64,000 nt of DNA from Melanocharis versteri (lineage: Eukaryota; Chordata; Aves; Passeriformes; Melanocharitidae), in assembly GCA_013397845.1 (NCBI GenBank), contig VZTG01005544.1:1780320-1844319 (forward strand), in the 5' to 3' direction. The notes under the pieces are model-generated. The model saw only the letters and a list, made by a program, of their open reading frames with translations, did not search any database and was not told where the DNA came from. Made by a program: the position numbers and the translations under genes. Below, piece by piece: positions 9,943-22,420 of this stretch (position 1 is its first letter; each line of letters opens with the position of its first letter).

Positions 9943-12900
9943 ATTTAGTGCCTGTGAAAGGTGCTGACAGATAGCCTCTGCCTTACTGCAAAATGTCTGC
10001 AAAAGCTTCCAGCCTGTACTGGCCCATCCACGTTTCTTGGCATGACATACAGATATCCCCTCTATGGAGGAAAATATATTCTGGACACTGTGCAAGCACA
10101 ACATTCAGCACTGAGTAATTAGACTGAGTCATTATATAGCATATTTCATACCAAGATCTTGCAGCATGTTAAGAACAAGCACTGTGATCCACTCAGAAAA
10201 CAGAGATGAGAAGGGAAATATGATCAGCGCAACACAGCTGGACAGCAGATAAGGCACTGTTTAACCCTTCCTGAATTTTAACCCCTCCTCGAATTTGCAC
10301 TGGTTCTAGCAAGGATTTGAATTAAGTTTCCCTTCTCTTTATTATCTTTTGCTGAAACTAACCTACACCCATGAAGCAAGGCATGTGAGTCAGGGTTTAT
10401 TCTGTGTTCCCACAGAGCTCACAGGACCTTGTTGATTCAGAGGTCCCCCCACCTCTCACTTTTTCTCCCTCACCTGTGCAAGTGGGCATGCACCCCTTTT
10501 CACTCCTCTGCCCCCACATCCTCAATCCATAGGGCTGGAATTGAGGACAAAAGCAGTCCTGGCTCTCCTGCATAAAGCCTGAACTGAAATCTTTGCCACA
10601 ACCTCACTATGTCCCAGAAAGCAATCTACAAGATGAGCATAATAAATAACTGTTAAGGGGATTCTGCAGTGTTTTTACATAGGGAGTAATGAGAAGTCAG
10701 CACTGGGTGTTTTTAAGTATGATGAATCTTTAACAACAGCTAAGTTAGAAATTGTTAGGAGGAAGGAGAAAAAAGAACTGTTTGTCTCTCCCAAGCTGCC
10801 AACACCAATAACAACAACCAGGCTGAACAGAAATGTTCAGGAGATGGTGCATTTCAACACAATCCCCTGAAAGAAAGAGATATCCTCACAGTTTAGTCTT
10901 GCAGTTCAATTACACGAGACCTAGCAACTTCCTGGTTCCCCCAAAATACTTTAAATGCAAAACCAATCATTTTTATTCATTTTATTCTTTTTTTCCTCCT
11001 TTTCCTGACTCCTGTCACATACCATTTTCAAGATGTCATGTACATATAACCAACAGAAACTACCTAATTGTATTGACGCTTTGACCTCTGTCCCTAAACG
11101 ATCAATTAAAGGGCCTGAAGGGACAGGGGACAAGATTACAGTGAAGGGCAAGGCCTAAAAAGCCCCTCTCTCCCCTCTAAGGTAGAAGGGCAGCTTCTTC
11201 ATCATTAGGTCTTGTTGCTGCTCCAGCCCCATTACCTCTCCCCACCCTCAGCAGTTAGGTCTTCTGCAGAAGTATTGATCATGCCTTAAATCCTGCTTCA
11301 CCTACAGAACCGGGCTGGTGAGCCAACTGTGATGAATTCTTGATGTTTAAAATCAAATTTATAGGATCTGTCTGCACCCTTCAGCTTGGCCCTGCCTCTG
11401 ACTGCTGTGACACTATGGTCAGGGAAATTGCTGGGGATTTAACACTTTGGCCATACCAGACACCTTCTGTTGCAAAAGGTGAGGATTTGATTGGTGTCAA
11501 TCATTCCCCAACCTGTCACACAGAGTTTTCAGCCAGTAAACATTTTAAAGACTGTCTTAATGAACTAGCTCTGCTCCTGTTGTCACCTGTCACTTCCAGC
11601 TCACTGCCAGCTCACTGCCACTCTGGTCCCCCTACTTTTGTAGCATTTCTTGCCTTCTCCTTCCCGTGTTTCAATCCCAATATAAGCCACAGCCTTCCCC
11701 ACTTTCCAATCCCCTCCTGAGACATCCCATTTCTTTAATCTCCAACCCCATGTTGATAAATGAGGAGGTGACCCCAACATTTTGGAGCAGCATGGGCCCT
11801 CTCCCAGGCAATTGCTCTATACATAGTTTGCTCTTTTCTGTGAAGTTCCCCAGCATTTCGGTGGAAGTGTCCCAGTAAAGAGGCAATTATTTAATTCTTT
11901 TCAGGATAAAATTAGCATGGAGAAAGAAGGACACCCAGATAGCTCTCTCATGTCTTAGTTCAGCACTAACTACCACCTTGGATGATCATATACTGAAAAA
12001 GTGATTTCCCAAGGTAAAAGTTACCAAGCAGATTATCTCAAAAAAAGCTAAGCTAACAGAAATGTCTCTGAAGACAACAGTACTCTGTAAACAGCAACCA
12101 AAATACTGCTCTACAAGAATGGGCTGCACCCACCCCAAATGGGACATGGGACTGTTTATAAATTGGGGCAATTCTCCAGGCCTTCCTTCAGTAGACACAG
12201 CAAGCTACTGGACATATACACAGAGATGTAAGGAATCTATAGTAGCTACAGCTTCTATTTGTATATAAAGCAGGTACAAACAAGGTAAGAGAATTAAACA
12301 GAGACTGGAAATCTATTTCTTCCTTGAGAAGAAATCCAAGGAAGCTGTTCTTAGGCAGACTCCAAATCGAACTTAAATGTCAGCTTTTGTGACATCTGCT
12401 CTGATAAGCATTGCTTGGTTTTCCTGGCATATTTGTCATCACTGCTGTTTTTTTCTAGCACATATTTAACTTCTGTCAAGGTCACTGGTGGCCATTGCTC
12501 AGGGAGGGTGGACTGTGAAGCCTGTGGTGAGCAGGGGGAAATGAGCCATCTTTAGGGCTGTAAGAAAAAACAAAAGCAGTGTTCAGCTGACTGGTAGCAC
12601 ATGTCCTCTTCTCCCTATACCTCACACTTGACTTTTAAGAGTATTAGAAGAGATTTTCATCTGAGGCAAATTAAACCAGTGGATTTGCATGAGTGGAGGA
12701 GCTAGAGAGCCCAACTATGGCTTCCTTTACACTGGTATGAATCAGGGGCAACTCCACCACAGAGAGCTGGGTAAAATGACAAAAGAGGGCTAAGAACCAC
12801 CCTAACCGCCCCAATCACCTTCTGTCCTTCCCTGTGTCAAGACAATGCATGAAATATATTTCACTCCTTCACCTGATATGTCATCTGGCTGGCAGGAGCA

Positions 12901-13169
12901 GAAGCAGCATCTCTGATCAACTCCCGGTACATTTGTGTCTCAGTGTTTCATTTTCAGCATTTCAAGGAAAAATGAAATGTTTCAATGTGCATAAACTCCC
13001 ATTAATGGGATGTACTTCTTCAATTTACACTCAGGCCTTGGAAGTGTAAATATTTTTCTACTCCCTGTTTAGAGTTTTCTATGATTTGCTCAGCTGTGTA
13101 AATTGCTGGCTTCTCCATGCACAAAGTTGTGCACGCTATTTTTAAAGTCAGCTTTTTATGACAATGTGG
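9943..13169. other. noncoding segment, 3.2 kb
   Basis: No coding gene is recognised. Frames up to 126 codons (11340-11720, plus) lack motifs. An 11-bp tandem duplication (cagctcactgc) lies near 11597-11618. Around 12727-12757 the words tttacactggtatgaatcag and gcaactcca resemble an old amniote repeat, at low confidence. An octamer-like atttgcat is at 12683-12690. Confidence 0.45.
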
Positions 13170-13250
13170 TATTTAGAACAGGGATTTGGGAGGCAGGACT
13201 CCTGGAGCCCAGACTCGTCCTCATTCACAGCAATTTTACAGTCACATAAC
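13170..13250 (+). mobile_element. possible MIR-like SINE fragment, sense
   Basis: gggaggcaggactcctggag followed by cattcacagcaattttacag is the order expected for the middle of a sense-strand amniote MIR (xxcaggactcctgggttc, then ctctgccact...). Strongly diverged, about 80 bp. Confidence 0.4.
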
Positions 13251-14000
13251 TCCATCCGTTCCAGGTAAACCAGTCTGTGTTTCCAAGGTAAGAAAAAACA
13301 AGTCCTGCTGGGTCCAGGTGTATGATGGTGGCTGAAGTTTTTTGCTTGTCTGTCCGTCAGTTCCTGGATTGTAAAAAAGGATTAGGAGGTCAAGGGTTCC
13401 TGGGTGTGACAAGATGATTTCCATAGGCATGCTTCAGCACTCCTAGAAAAATTACTTCCCAATACAAAAGAATTTTTGGAGGCAGTAAGGTGTTCTTGTG
13501 CCACACTGAATCTTTTGCTGATATACTGGTTTTGACTGGAGGAAAAAAAACAATGAAAGAAAAGAAGAAAACAAAAGACAAGTTGTGAAACATCCTTTAT
13601 CTCCCTTCTTCATGCTGGTATTTAAGTGTCAGAAGCCATTGGCTTAATTTAGGTGTCTACAGACCAGCCTGTGTATTTCAAGAGAGCAGACACATCCCAG
13701 ACCAAGGATTGTTTTTGCACCTGGCCTTTGGACGGGGAAACACCAGACACTGTCTGCTGCCTGTAGGGCAAAAGTCTGCTCCTACTGAAGCCAGTGGCCA
13801 AGCTCCCTTCTGCTGTAAGAGTACCTAGAAACCACTGAAAGAAAATAAAAGAGAGCATTTCTCTGTCACACATGAGAGACAGTACCGAGGCTGACTGAGT
13901 TTTTCATGTCTAAAAAGCCATATAAGGACACTACTTCCAGACCTAATGTGGTCACTGCACGGATTTTGGGGTACAGAGGACTGTGTCACACTTGGAGATT
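13251..14000. other. noncoding segment
   Basis: No gene, clear repeat or RNA gene is seen. Short open frames on the minus strand only. Confidence 0.45.
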
Positions 14001-16199
14001 CACTCACTGAGGAACAGTGCAAGTATGTGGGGTGACCCAATGGTCTGATAGGCTAATTTTAGAAAAACACGCTGATAAGAGAGCACACACGCGCACATAT
14101 CTGCAGGTACATGCAGGCATGAAGACAAAGAGGTCTGTGCCCTCCTGTCGCTCATGGAAGCAGCCACAGCACGGTGTGCCTGGACTGTGTGGTCAGAAGG
14201 GAGGGGGAAGAACAGATGTGTTTGTTCTCTTTAATGCAGCCCCATTAGGTGAGAACAGAACCAAATCCCCCGTCTCATCTGGCTTAAAACACCTCATCTG
14301 CCTTGAAGTATCCGGGAGAGGACGTACCGCCACAGAGGAGCTGGTGGCAGAAGAGCACTGCCCTGCTCTGAAAAATGAGAGATGCCTGCCCAGCACAGGG
14401 GGCTGGCCAGGAGACGGCAAGGAGACAGAGGGCTGAAGCTGGGAGAGGTGGTAGATAAATAAGGTACTCCCGGTGGAATCCATTACCGGCTGATTAGGAC
14501 AGCTACTCGGGTTATCAATATCCAGATAAAGCACAGGCTGTGAGGGGGAACTCAGCCATGAAGGTGGCCTGCTGCTGCCTCTCCTCCTGAGCAGGGAGGG
14601 CCTGGCTCCGACGGCTGCCTCTGGGAGCACCCCTTGCTCCGCTCCATCCCGCACAAGGATGAAGGTCCCTCTGCAAGTGAGGTCCCTGGACCTCTGAAAG
14701 GAAGGGACTGGCAGGGTGGGGGGAGCATGACAGGCTGCCAGTAGAGCAGAGTGGGGCAGGATGAGGACACAGCTTCCCCTTTGCCCCATTATCAGCTGGG
14801 TGACTCTGAGGGAGCACAGCGTGAAAGACCACAGCCCAAAGTGCTCTCACAAGAGCCAGGAGCTGTGCCAATTAAAGGAATCCAGGTCTGATTTTCAAAG
14901 AAAAGAAAAATTTAAAATCCTGCTTGGTCCTTTTGTCTGATTAAAAACCACTGACCTGTCTGGAGCAGTTGATTTAAGGACACAGGAAGCAAAATTGGAA
15001 GCAGGATTACTCTATTTTAGCTAGCTTTAAATAACAGTGCAGCAGCCACCCCATCAGCACAGCCCTGCCTAGCAGTGCCTGCTCATGCTGCTCCCTGTCG
15101 CAAGCTTTGAGAAGTCAGGGTGTAGCAGTGAAGCACCAAACTCACAGAAAGCTCAGGGTGGGCGTGTCAGATGGCCTTCGAGGTCACTGTGGAGGTTTGC
15201 TCGGATGGCTGTCTGGGGGGAGACAGCACAGCTGATGGGGGGAGAACCCTCCTTTACACAAGAGTGTGGAGCTGATGGGTCCAAGAAACAGGTGAGTCAC
15301 CTCTGCAGTGGCTCATTTTGGACATGGCTTGTGAGGGACAACCCAGGTCTGGTTGGTGGTGGCACCCCTGCTCTGACCTTGCTGTGGGAGAGCACCCACC
15401 TCACCAGGGATGATTGAGATCCCACTCCACTGGTCGATCCCCCAAGGCTGCAGCACCTGTACTCCTGTCTGTGGGTTTTGCTTTATTTCAGCGCTTTCAG
15501 GGTCCTTGTGCCTGCTGGACGTGCCTCCTCTCAGTTCTCCTTCCCCACGCTTTGCATTGCCTGCTCACCTCTCTGTGCCTCACTGCTCCCATCCCTGCCT
15601 GGCCCGTGGCTCACTGCACTGTCCAGCTAAGACAGTCAGGGTCGGCTCTCTTCATCTGCCTGATTATGCTTCTTTTTCCCCCCCCTCTCCATCTCCCAGG
15701 CTCCAGTTTTATGCCCTGAAAAAAGTGGAGTAGTCTCAGGCTCTGCCTCCCCACAGCAGCCCATCCCCACCATCTCAGGGAGCCTTCCTCCCCTCCCCAT
15801 GGCACGAGATGAATCCTCCTCCAACAGACCCCGTAAGCCCCGTCCTCCAGCAGCAGCTGCTGGGATGCTTCCTGCCTGCATCCCAGGCTGGGAGCACGAC
15901 AGCAAGAGCAGCAGCATTTTGGAGAGTCAAGCAATAACACAAAGAAAGGAGGCTCTGTGCAACAAAGACTGCGGCACAGGGAAGGAAAGTTCAATACGTC
16001 TTTATTTTGGGGCTCTACAGCTCTGCATTCCCACCGGTCCTTCCTCCTCACTGAAGCCTTTTCCACACCCTCTGTGCTCTCTGTTTATGTTCACCTGCTA
16101 CCCAATTAACTCCCCGTTTAGCTGTGCACCTGCAGTGGCTTTATCCTCAGACCACTGCACTGGAGCCATTAACCCTCTAGATTGCATTCAGCTCTGAAA
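14001..16199. other. GC-rich noncoding stretch with overlapping chance frames
   Basis: GC content is visibly higher than in the flanks, which removes stops. Open frames of 100-200 codons therefore overlap in several frames on both strands (for example 14193-14789 minus, 198 codons from an ATG; 15611-16066 minus, 151 codons). None shows a domain, consistent codon pattern or splice context, and mutually overlapping frames argue against coding. CpG pairs are not dense enough to call a CpG island by eye. Confidence 0.5.
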
Positions 16200-16460
16200 A
16201 ATACCCATCTGAACGGCTGGAGCATTCATCTGTGAATAGGAAATATGCTACAGTAGTTCATGGCTGGTAAATATGTGACGGGGGGAAGAGAGATTATGCT
16301 TTATTATCAATTGACTTGTGTCGCCAATGGGCTTTCTGTCATAATTGACTAATGCCACCCAGAGTGATATGTACTTCTGCTGATAGCTGCATTACAAGTT
16401 AACACTCCAGCACAGTATATGTTTTCATTCAATCTCTATAGGAGAAACTCATATATGGCA
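16200..16460. other. candidate conserved noncoding element
   Basis: Repeat-free AT-rich block with many homeodomain-like cores (ttattatcaattgac, cataattgactaat, attaca) and isolated CpGs (gtgacgg, tgtcgcc) that tend to be lost in neutral DNA. It contrasts sharply with the GC-rich stretch just upstream. No open frame of interest. Enhancer function is inference only. Confidence 0.35.
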
Positions 16461-17165
16461 GCTGGCAATGCCCCGAGGGAGGAAATCAGCTGTCTTGGGA
16501 CCTAGTGGAAGGCACTCAACTACAAACGACATGAGACGAGGGAAGAATTGGGAAAGTCAAGGCAAAATTAGTCAGAGGAGATTTGGTGTGTCGCAGCATC
16601 TCCTGCCTGATGCATCGAACTTTTTGGAGGCAGCCAAAGAGCTGGAGATGCCCTGAAGCTGCAAAGATGCTGTCATTGGGGTCTGGTCATTGTTTTCTGT
16701 TTTGAAGGAGGAAGAGGAGGAGAAAGAGGTGAGGAGTGGAGCTGTAACAATCTGCTAATTGAAAAGCTGCTGCAGAGGGGCAGCAGAACAGGGGATAAAG
16801 GGCCAGTGTTGGCAATGCAGCAGCAGATCTGGAGAGAGACGGAGAAACTTCAGCGTGGCCAGGGGGGGCTGAGGTGGGCAGAGGAGGCTGGAGATAACAC
16901 CAGCTCAGAAAAAAACCTGCTGATTGCAACCTGCTTCTCAGAGAAGGGAAAATTAACCTTCCATATCTCTCGTAACAGAGAAATTGAAATACTCAGAACC
17001 GATGGCATGTTTGTCTACCTTCAAACACGAGATTTTGCCTCAAGAGAGCCTCACAGCCTTGTCCTGCTGTCACCCTCACCAGGCTGCAGAAGTAGGGACC
17101 TCACCACCTTGGTCTGCTGCAATGCCTGTCATACAGAAGGGAGAAAAACAAGAAAATGTATATCA
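16461..17165. other. noncoding segment
   Basis: Purine-rich with a gaggaagaggaggagaaaga tract near 16706-16726. The frame at 16806-17249 (147 codons, plus) has no recognisable domain and overlaps another in a second frame. No gene called. Confidence 0.45.
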
Positions 17166-17169
17166 TCAC

Positions 17170-17222
17170 TTGGCAAGGCATTGGCTTGTGCCTCAGTTTC
17201 CCTCTGCACAAGCTGGAAAGCA
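17170..17222 (+). mobile_element. possible MIR-like SINE core, sense
   Basis: ggcaaggcattggcttgtgc followed by ctcagtttccctctgcac fits the conserved 'cctcagtttccccatctg' segment of MIR-type SINEs. About 50 bp only. Confidence 0.45.
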
Positions 17223-17459
17223 TTCAGAAAACTGCTTAGGTACTATTGAAAGCTCCAGAGTCTCAAGTGGAAAGTTCTGCAGAAACAGTTATTATTTTGG
17301 ACTTGGAAGGCAGCCTGGGCAGAAGAGGAAAAGTGTTTAGAATGCTTTGTAATGGCCTGTTAAAAAGCAGAAAACTCCATATCAATTTTGATCCTTTGCT
17401 TCCCCACCATTCCCCAGCCAGAAGAGGGGCAAAGCTTGAGGACAGCACCAGTGCACATG

Positions 17460-17604
17460 TCAGGTTAATTTACGACAGCCTGGCTGAAACTTTGAGCAAC
17501 CTAGTCTAGTGGAAAGTGTCCCTGCTCATGGCAGGGGGGTTGAAACAAGATGATGAGATGATCTTTTAAGGTCCCTTCCAACTCAAACTATTCTCTGATT
17601 CTGT
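17460..17604 (+). mobile_element. CR1 LINE tail fragment
   Basis: The CR1 3' UTR in the plus direction: gagcaacctagtctagtgga, then gtccctgctcatggcagggg, then aaggtcccttccaactcaaa and a degraded octamer tail (ttctctgattctgtg). The 5' limit is uncertain because the first 25 bases are diverged. Confidence 0.9.
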
Positions 17605-18295
17605 GTTTCCATGAGCCTGTTTCTGTGTTCCCCATTGTGTGATCTCAAACTTTAGGACATTCAGCTCCCTGGCTGTGGCTCTGGCCTCCCTCAGGCTGAT
17701 GCAGATGTCAGGGCACTGTGCAGGGGTGCTCTTCTCCACCTCGCCCCATGGCCTTCACTCACTGACCCCATCCCTTCACCCGAGCACAAATCCTTCCTCC
17801 CTGAGGAGCTCAGCCTGCTGCCCATCCCTGCTGCAAAACCCTCTGGAAAAACTTCTTAGCACCAGCCTCTCTCCCTCTCCCCCTGACCACATCCACCCAC
17901 AAACACACACACACACACACGGTCTTATCTCTCCCATTGCATGCACAGAGCCAATGTTGGCTTAAAAAAATCAGGCCACCTCCACAGCAGATGGAGGACT
18001 GATACAAAACCGTGCCGGTCAAGCGATCCCCCCCCTCCCCTTATTCTCTCCCATTCCTCCCCAATAAGTGAGCAACAAAAAGGGGGAGAGGGAGGAGAGA
18101 AATGGCCCATTTTCCAGCTTGTGAGATGATTAGCACTGAAAAAAAAAAAAAAATAAAAAAAGTATTTGCTGCACCAAAATATGCCTGGAGGTTGTGCAGG
18201 CACCAGCTGCCATCTAGTGGAAAGCTGGTCTGGTTTGTCACCATCAGACACTGCCTCATTTACCTCCGCAGCAGGAGGTGAGGGAAGTGTGTTCT
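17605..18295. other. noncoding segment with CA repeat
   Basis: C-rich. It contains a short (AC)n run at about 17901-17920 and a poly-A run at 18140-18153. No gene recognised; the opposing frames here are pyrimidine/purine-rich chance frames. Confidence 0.5.
17901..17920. repeat. (AC)n microsatellite
   Basis: About nine AC units following ccacaaac. Potentially polymorphic. Confidence 0.85.
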
Positions 18296-18299
18296 CCTA

Positions 18300-18800
18300 A
18301 ATGTGTTAACTTAGCAGTGTTATACACTAGAAACAAATTAATATATAATTCTTCTGTGTCTTAAGGTCATTACTGCCGAGGCATAAATTAATAGAGCTAT
18401 TCCAGTTAATTCATTTTGGCATTTGCTTCTGCATGTCTGAGCACATATGTGATTGGGGCCTTCGTCTCGTTTCCGCTGGTGGAAATGATGAAGTCCTGAA
18501 AGAAGCTTTGCCATATTAATGTCATTTTTAACCTAAAAGTCTGGGAGACGTGGGCTCTGCTGCTTTTTTTCCCTCCCGCGTGGCAGTTACTTTTCGAACG
18601 AATCCGAGATGAAACCGAAGGACACAGTATTTTTCCTCACAGATGTGTGTGTCCTATGTATAAGCAGGGCATTAGAGCACTCTTCTGAGAATAGCAAAGA
18701 AGGCTGTAATACACATTATCCGATCACGGACGCGTTAAGCTGTCCGACAGAAATATGGATGTTTTCCTTTCAGATTGGGGAGAGAACAGACATAATCAGT
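18300..18800. other. candidate conserved noncoding element cluster
   Basis: The block joins AT-rich, homeodomain-motif-rich sequence (aaattaatatataat, cataaattaatagag, cagttaattcattt) to a section with unusually many CpGs for this window (cttttcgaacgaatccgag, aaaccgaagg, cggacgcgttaagctgtccg). Preserved CpGs outside an island suggest constraint. No repeat family is recognised. A 66-codon frame inside is not convincing. Function is inferred, not shown. Confidence 0.35.
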
Positions 18801-19330
18801 GGAGAATGAGACAGCAGCTTTAGCATCCTTTTCTACCTCTTTCATTTTCCTTATTTTCTTCTTGGGGACACATTCTGCAGGGCATCACACACCCTGGACA
18901 CTCTGCTCAGCTGTAGCTGCATCCTCTGCTCTCAGAAGGAGAACAGGGACTTTGGCTCCTTTTAGGGCTGGGTCATAACCCACTGATCCCTTTTCTTCCT
19001 CTGCCAACACTAGGACTATTTCAGATAAACATGTTTTGTTGTTGTTTTGCTCTGGGTTTTTTTTATGGTTTGTCCTTTTTTTCTTTTTTAATTTATTTAA
19101 TGAAAATGTGGTGGGGGGAGAGAGCTTGTTTTGGTTAAGGTTAGAATCTCTCACAAGGCTTTAGGAAAAGAAAATTGGTCTGTCACTGGCTCCACCAGCA
19201 TGTAGCTCTTTCACACAAACAGGGCACACAGCATCAAGCCCCTGTATTTTTCAGGCAGAGAGGAAACTTGACTCCATCTACCAGAAGGCTCAAGAACAAA
19301 CTATCTTCTTTTTTATTTCTTTTTTTAATT
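18801..19330. other. noncoding segment
   Basis: T-rich runs between 19036 and 19100 (tgttgttgttttgc, then long T runs). No gene or transposon recognised. Confidence 0.45.
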
Positions 19331-19334
19331 TCTC

Positions 19335-19339
<5 letters not shown>

Positions 19340-19368
<29 letters not shown>

Positions 19369-19405
19369 NNNNNNNNNNNNNNNNNNNNNNNNNNNNNNNN
19401 NNNNN
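19340..19405. other. poly-A run ending in a 37-N scaffold gap
   Basis: About 29 A bases from 19340 to 19368, then Ns at 19369-19405, then aaaaccaaacc. The gap is probably caused by the homopolymer. Confidence 0.95.
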
Positions 19406-21950
19406 AAAACCAAACCAAAACCCAGCACTCCCAAAATACTCCACAAACTAGGAGACAAAAAAAGTCTTATAGGTGGTCAAATAAAACTATTTCCCAGAGT
19501 CTTGCACAGATTTTTGCGAAGTAAAAGAAAATAAAACCTTTGTAGTAAAAATTTCATTGGAGTGTCTGCCTGAAAGGTTCTTTCACTAACCAAAATGTCT
19601 CCTGGATCAAGAGAAAGGACAAAATTTGTGGAAAATAGTTTCAGGCTGGTTTTTTTCATGTCTTCTTGAGTCCAGAGGGCTGGCACTAATGCATTCATGT
19701 ATTTTCCTCTCTGTGTTTTGGAGATCAGGGGATTGCACCACCGGAGGTCTATGCAAGAGGTGGTTTGCAGCAACGTACTTGCTGCAAAACCACCATGAAC
19801 TTTATCACTGTTTGTACTGCCAGCTTTGTACAGATTTGAATTATTTGGGCAGTGATAAACCACACAGGCAGAAGGCAGCAATTTAAAGTGTCCAGGTGTA
19901 GCAGATACTGTTGAAAACAACAAGAGTAGGCGACTGTACAGATCCTCCTCCTGTCTGCCTAATAATGATGCAAACCAAACTAGGTCCTGTGGATTGAGGC
20001 TGGGATCCCAAAGAGAGGCCTGGGCCAGCCAGTGGTGCCTTTTCCACCACCACTTTCCTATCCTGCAGAGAACACCAGCTGCCCTCTCCTTTGTAGAGAC
20101 CTGAAACACCCCAAAAGCTTTTTCCACCCTGGCACACCCCTCTCCATGAGGACACACTGCCACGCTGGGACAGAGAACAGCCTCACCCCTCTTTTTACCT
20201 CCCTTGGGGACCTGCTCTGGTGCTCCTCTAAGCAATTTGGGGTAAATCCCCAAATTCAGTCAGTCCTTTCAAGTTAATTCTGAAAGAAGCAAGAAGAACA
20301 CTGAATTCATAACACCCTCATGAGGAAGACTTGTGCTGTTCTCTGTAGCGTTGCAGTGAAGTGTCGAATTTTGCACAGTGAAGGTAGAAAGGGTCTACTG
20401 AAATCAAGGGAGAAGAGTGCTGTGTGCCACAATAACATGCCTCTGTTAATGTAAATGAGTTCTTGCTCTGTATATACAGAGGTGCATGCATATATATGAG
20501 TGTGTGTTGGCATGTGTGTGCTTTATTTTCCTTTTGATTGAGCCTGTGGGCTCGGTGCTGCTAATAAGAATTTTGTGTTTTGCTGTGTTTTACTGGTTTG
20601 TGGGGGTTTTTTTGGGTTTTGTTTGTTTTGTTTTGCTTTGTTCTGTTTTCTCTCATGCATTTCACACTATCAAATTCCTCAAGCAGCCTGGGGTCAAACT
20701 GCTGCTTGCCAAGGAAAAGCAGAATACCAGTCAGATGTAGAGTGTTGCTCTGGTCCTGACCCAGAAGGAAACCCCTCCGAGTGGGTTTGGCTGAGGACAG
20801 GGGAGCGCCGGGGCTGCCGGGCTTTGCAAATCCTTGGGAAGGCAGCTCCAGCCACATAATGAAACCCACTGAAATCAAAGCCTACAGCTTCATTCTTCAG
20901 CTGCAATCCCTTAATCCTTCACTCTCCATGGGGCAATTACTGCTGGGGATTAAGACTAGAACCTGAAGGATGGAGGAAGTGAAATGAGTATGTTAAAATA
21001 AGGCTCTCAGAATCAGAGGGAAAGGGAGAGAATAAAAGACAGTGCTGCATGTCTCCATGGCACACTGTCATTTAAAGGGCCAGATATCTTCATTTCCTCC
21101 TCCTCATGTGAGAAGAAGACAGGAACCCAATCCTGCCTACTCCCTTCTTTAATAAAAAATATGTTTTATCTCTGTGGAAGGATGTGTTTCTTCCTGTCAA
21201 TAAGTGTCAGCAGCTAATCTGAACCTTTCAATAAAACAATGCCATTAAATAATTTAACCTGGGAAGAAACACTGATGACTGTGAAATAATTTATGGATTT
21301 CAGATGTGTCAAACTTTAAAGCACTGAAGGGAAGAAATGTGAGAAACGGACCAGTGTGAGATTCCTCAGCAGAAAGAAAAGGAGTTTGTGAGATTCCCCC
21401 ACTAAACAAAGAAAAAAAAAGGTGAGGATGAAGAGCCACTAATATTATATCACACTAAAAAGTACATAAAAGTAGCAAGTATAAAAACACAAGATATACT
21501 TTCTATAGAAAATTCTAAGACAGTAAAAATGTGTTAAGGAAATAACTTAAGACAAAGATGTAGAGTGTTACCTGCCTGATGCCTGCATACAGTCTCTAGT
21601 CCTCTTAATACACATTAAATAAACACATCGCAGGGAAGGCAGAGCTCACTAGAACAGTGGGTTTCAGCAGTGAGTTAAAGGTGACATTGCAAAAGAAAGT
21701 GACAGATGATAAAAAACCAGCCATTGCATACATATTAAAAAAATAAAAAGTAAAGGAGGAGGAGTGTACTTAAATAGAGCTGGGTATTCTATAGTCTGTT
21801 AACCTTATTAAGTAAACACGCTATTTAAACCCGCTTGGAAATATGGGAGTAGAAGGAAAACAACAGACTGAATGTGTGTAAGCACATGGGTCTGATACTC
21901 CAGGGCATTTCCTTTACTCTCTCTCTTCTCTCTTTTTTTTTTTTTCTCTA
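19406..21950. other. noncoding segment, 2.5 kb
   Basis: No gene called. A 258-codon stop-free stretch on the minus strand (19477-20253) is the longest in the window, but it begins at TTG and has no ATG until about codon 186. It shows no domain. T/G-rich low complexity lies at 20590-20645. The 21590-21850 part is AT-rich and repeat-free. Confidence 0.45.
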
Positions 21951-21992
21951 TTCCCTTTTGCTATTTATTTTATTTTATTTTCATTTTCATTT
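21930..21992. repeat. T-rich then (TATTT)n low-complexity
   Basis: A run of T near 21932-21945, then tatttattttattttatttt to 21992. Simple sequence. Confidence 0.8.
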
Positions 21993-22224
21993 GGCAACTT
22001 CTGCATTCAAAGCCCAGAGCTTGGAATTTCATACCTATTTAACACCTGGTTAAGCAACACTTAACCATTGGCACCAGCTGACTGCATCCCCATTAAGCAG
22101 AATTACTCTCATCATAGACATTGGAAATGGAAAAGACCTACCCGGTCATGTAGACCATTATACCACAACCAATGCAGGATTGTTCCATTTAGTAGGAAAA
22201 GAAGAAGGATGGGCTTGTCAGGGG

Positions 22225-22420
22225 ATGATGACTCAGAAGAGTTTGGTTCTCTTCCCAGCTCCATTTTAGGCTTCCAGAGCGACCTCCAGAAAGCCACTTA
22301 ACCTTGTTGCGCCTCAGTTCCCCATCTCAGCAGCAGCTTCCTTTCTTCCGCCTCCACATTTGTCTTATAGGTTCTTCAAGGCAACACTTATTTGTACTTA
22401 GGTGTGTTCGTTGCTGTTAA
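22225..22420 (+). mobile_element. MIR-like SINE fragment, sense, with tail
   Basis: Motif order fits a sense MIR-type amniote SINE: gtttggttctcttcccagct, then gccacttaaccttgttgc, then gcctcagttccccatctcag, and a tail region ataggttcttcaaggcaaca like the family's 'ttcttcagggcagg' end. About 200 bp and strongly diverged. Confidence 0.6.

Noticed and set aside
14193..14789. 198-codon ATG frame on the minus strand
   Set aside because: It lies in GC-rich DNA where three other frames are also open. Composition is S/P/L-rich, with no recognisable domain.
15611..16066. 151-codon minus frame
   Set aside because: Overlaps open frames on both strands in GC-rich DNA; no motif.
19477..20253. 258-codon open stretch on the minus strand, the longest in the window
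   Set aside because: It starts at TTG with no ATG until about codon 186. No domain, no splice signals, and overlapping frames on the other strand.
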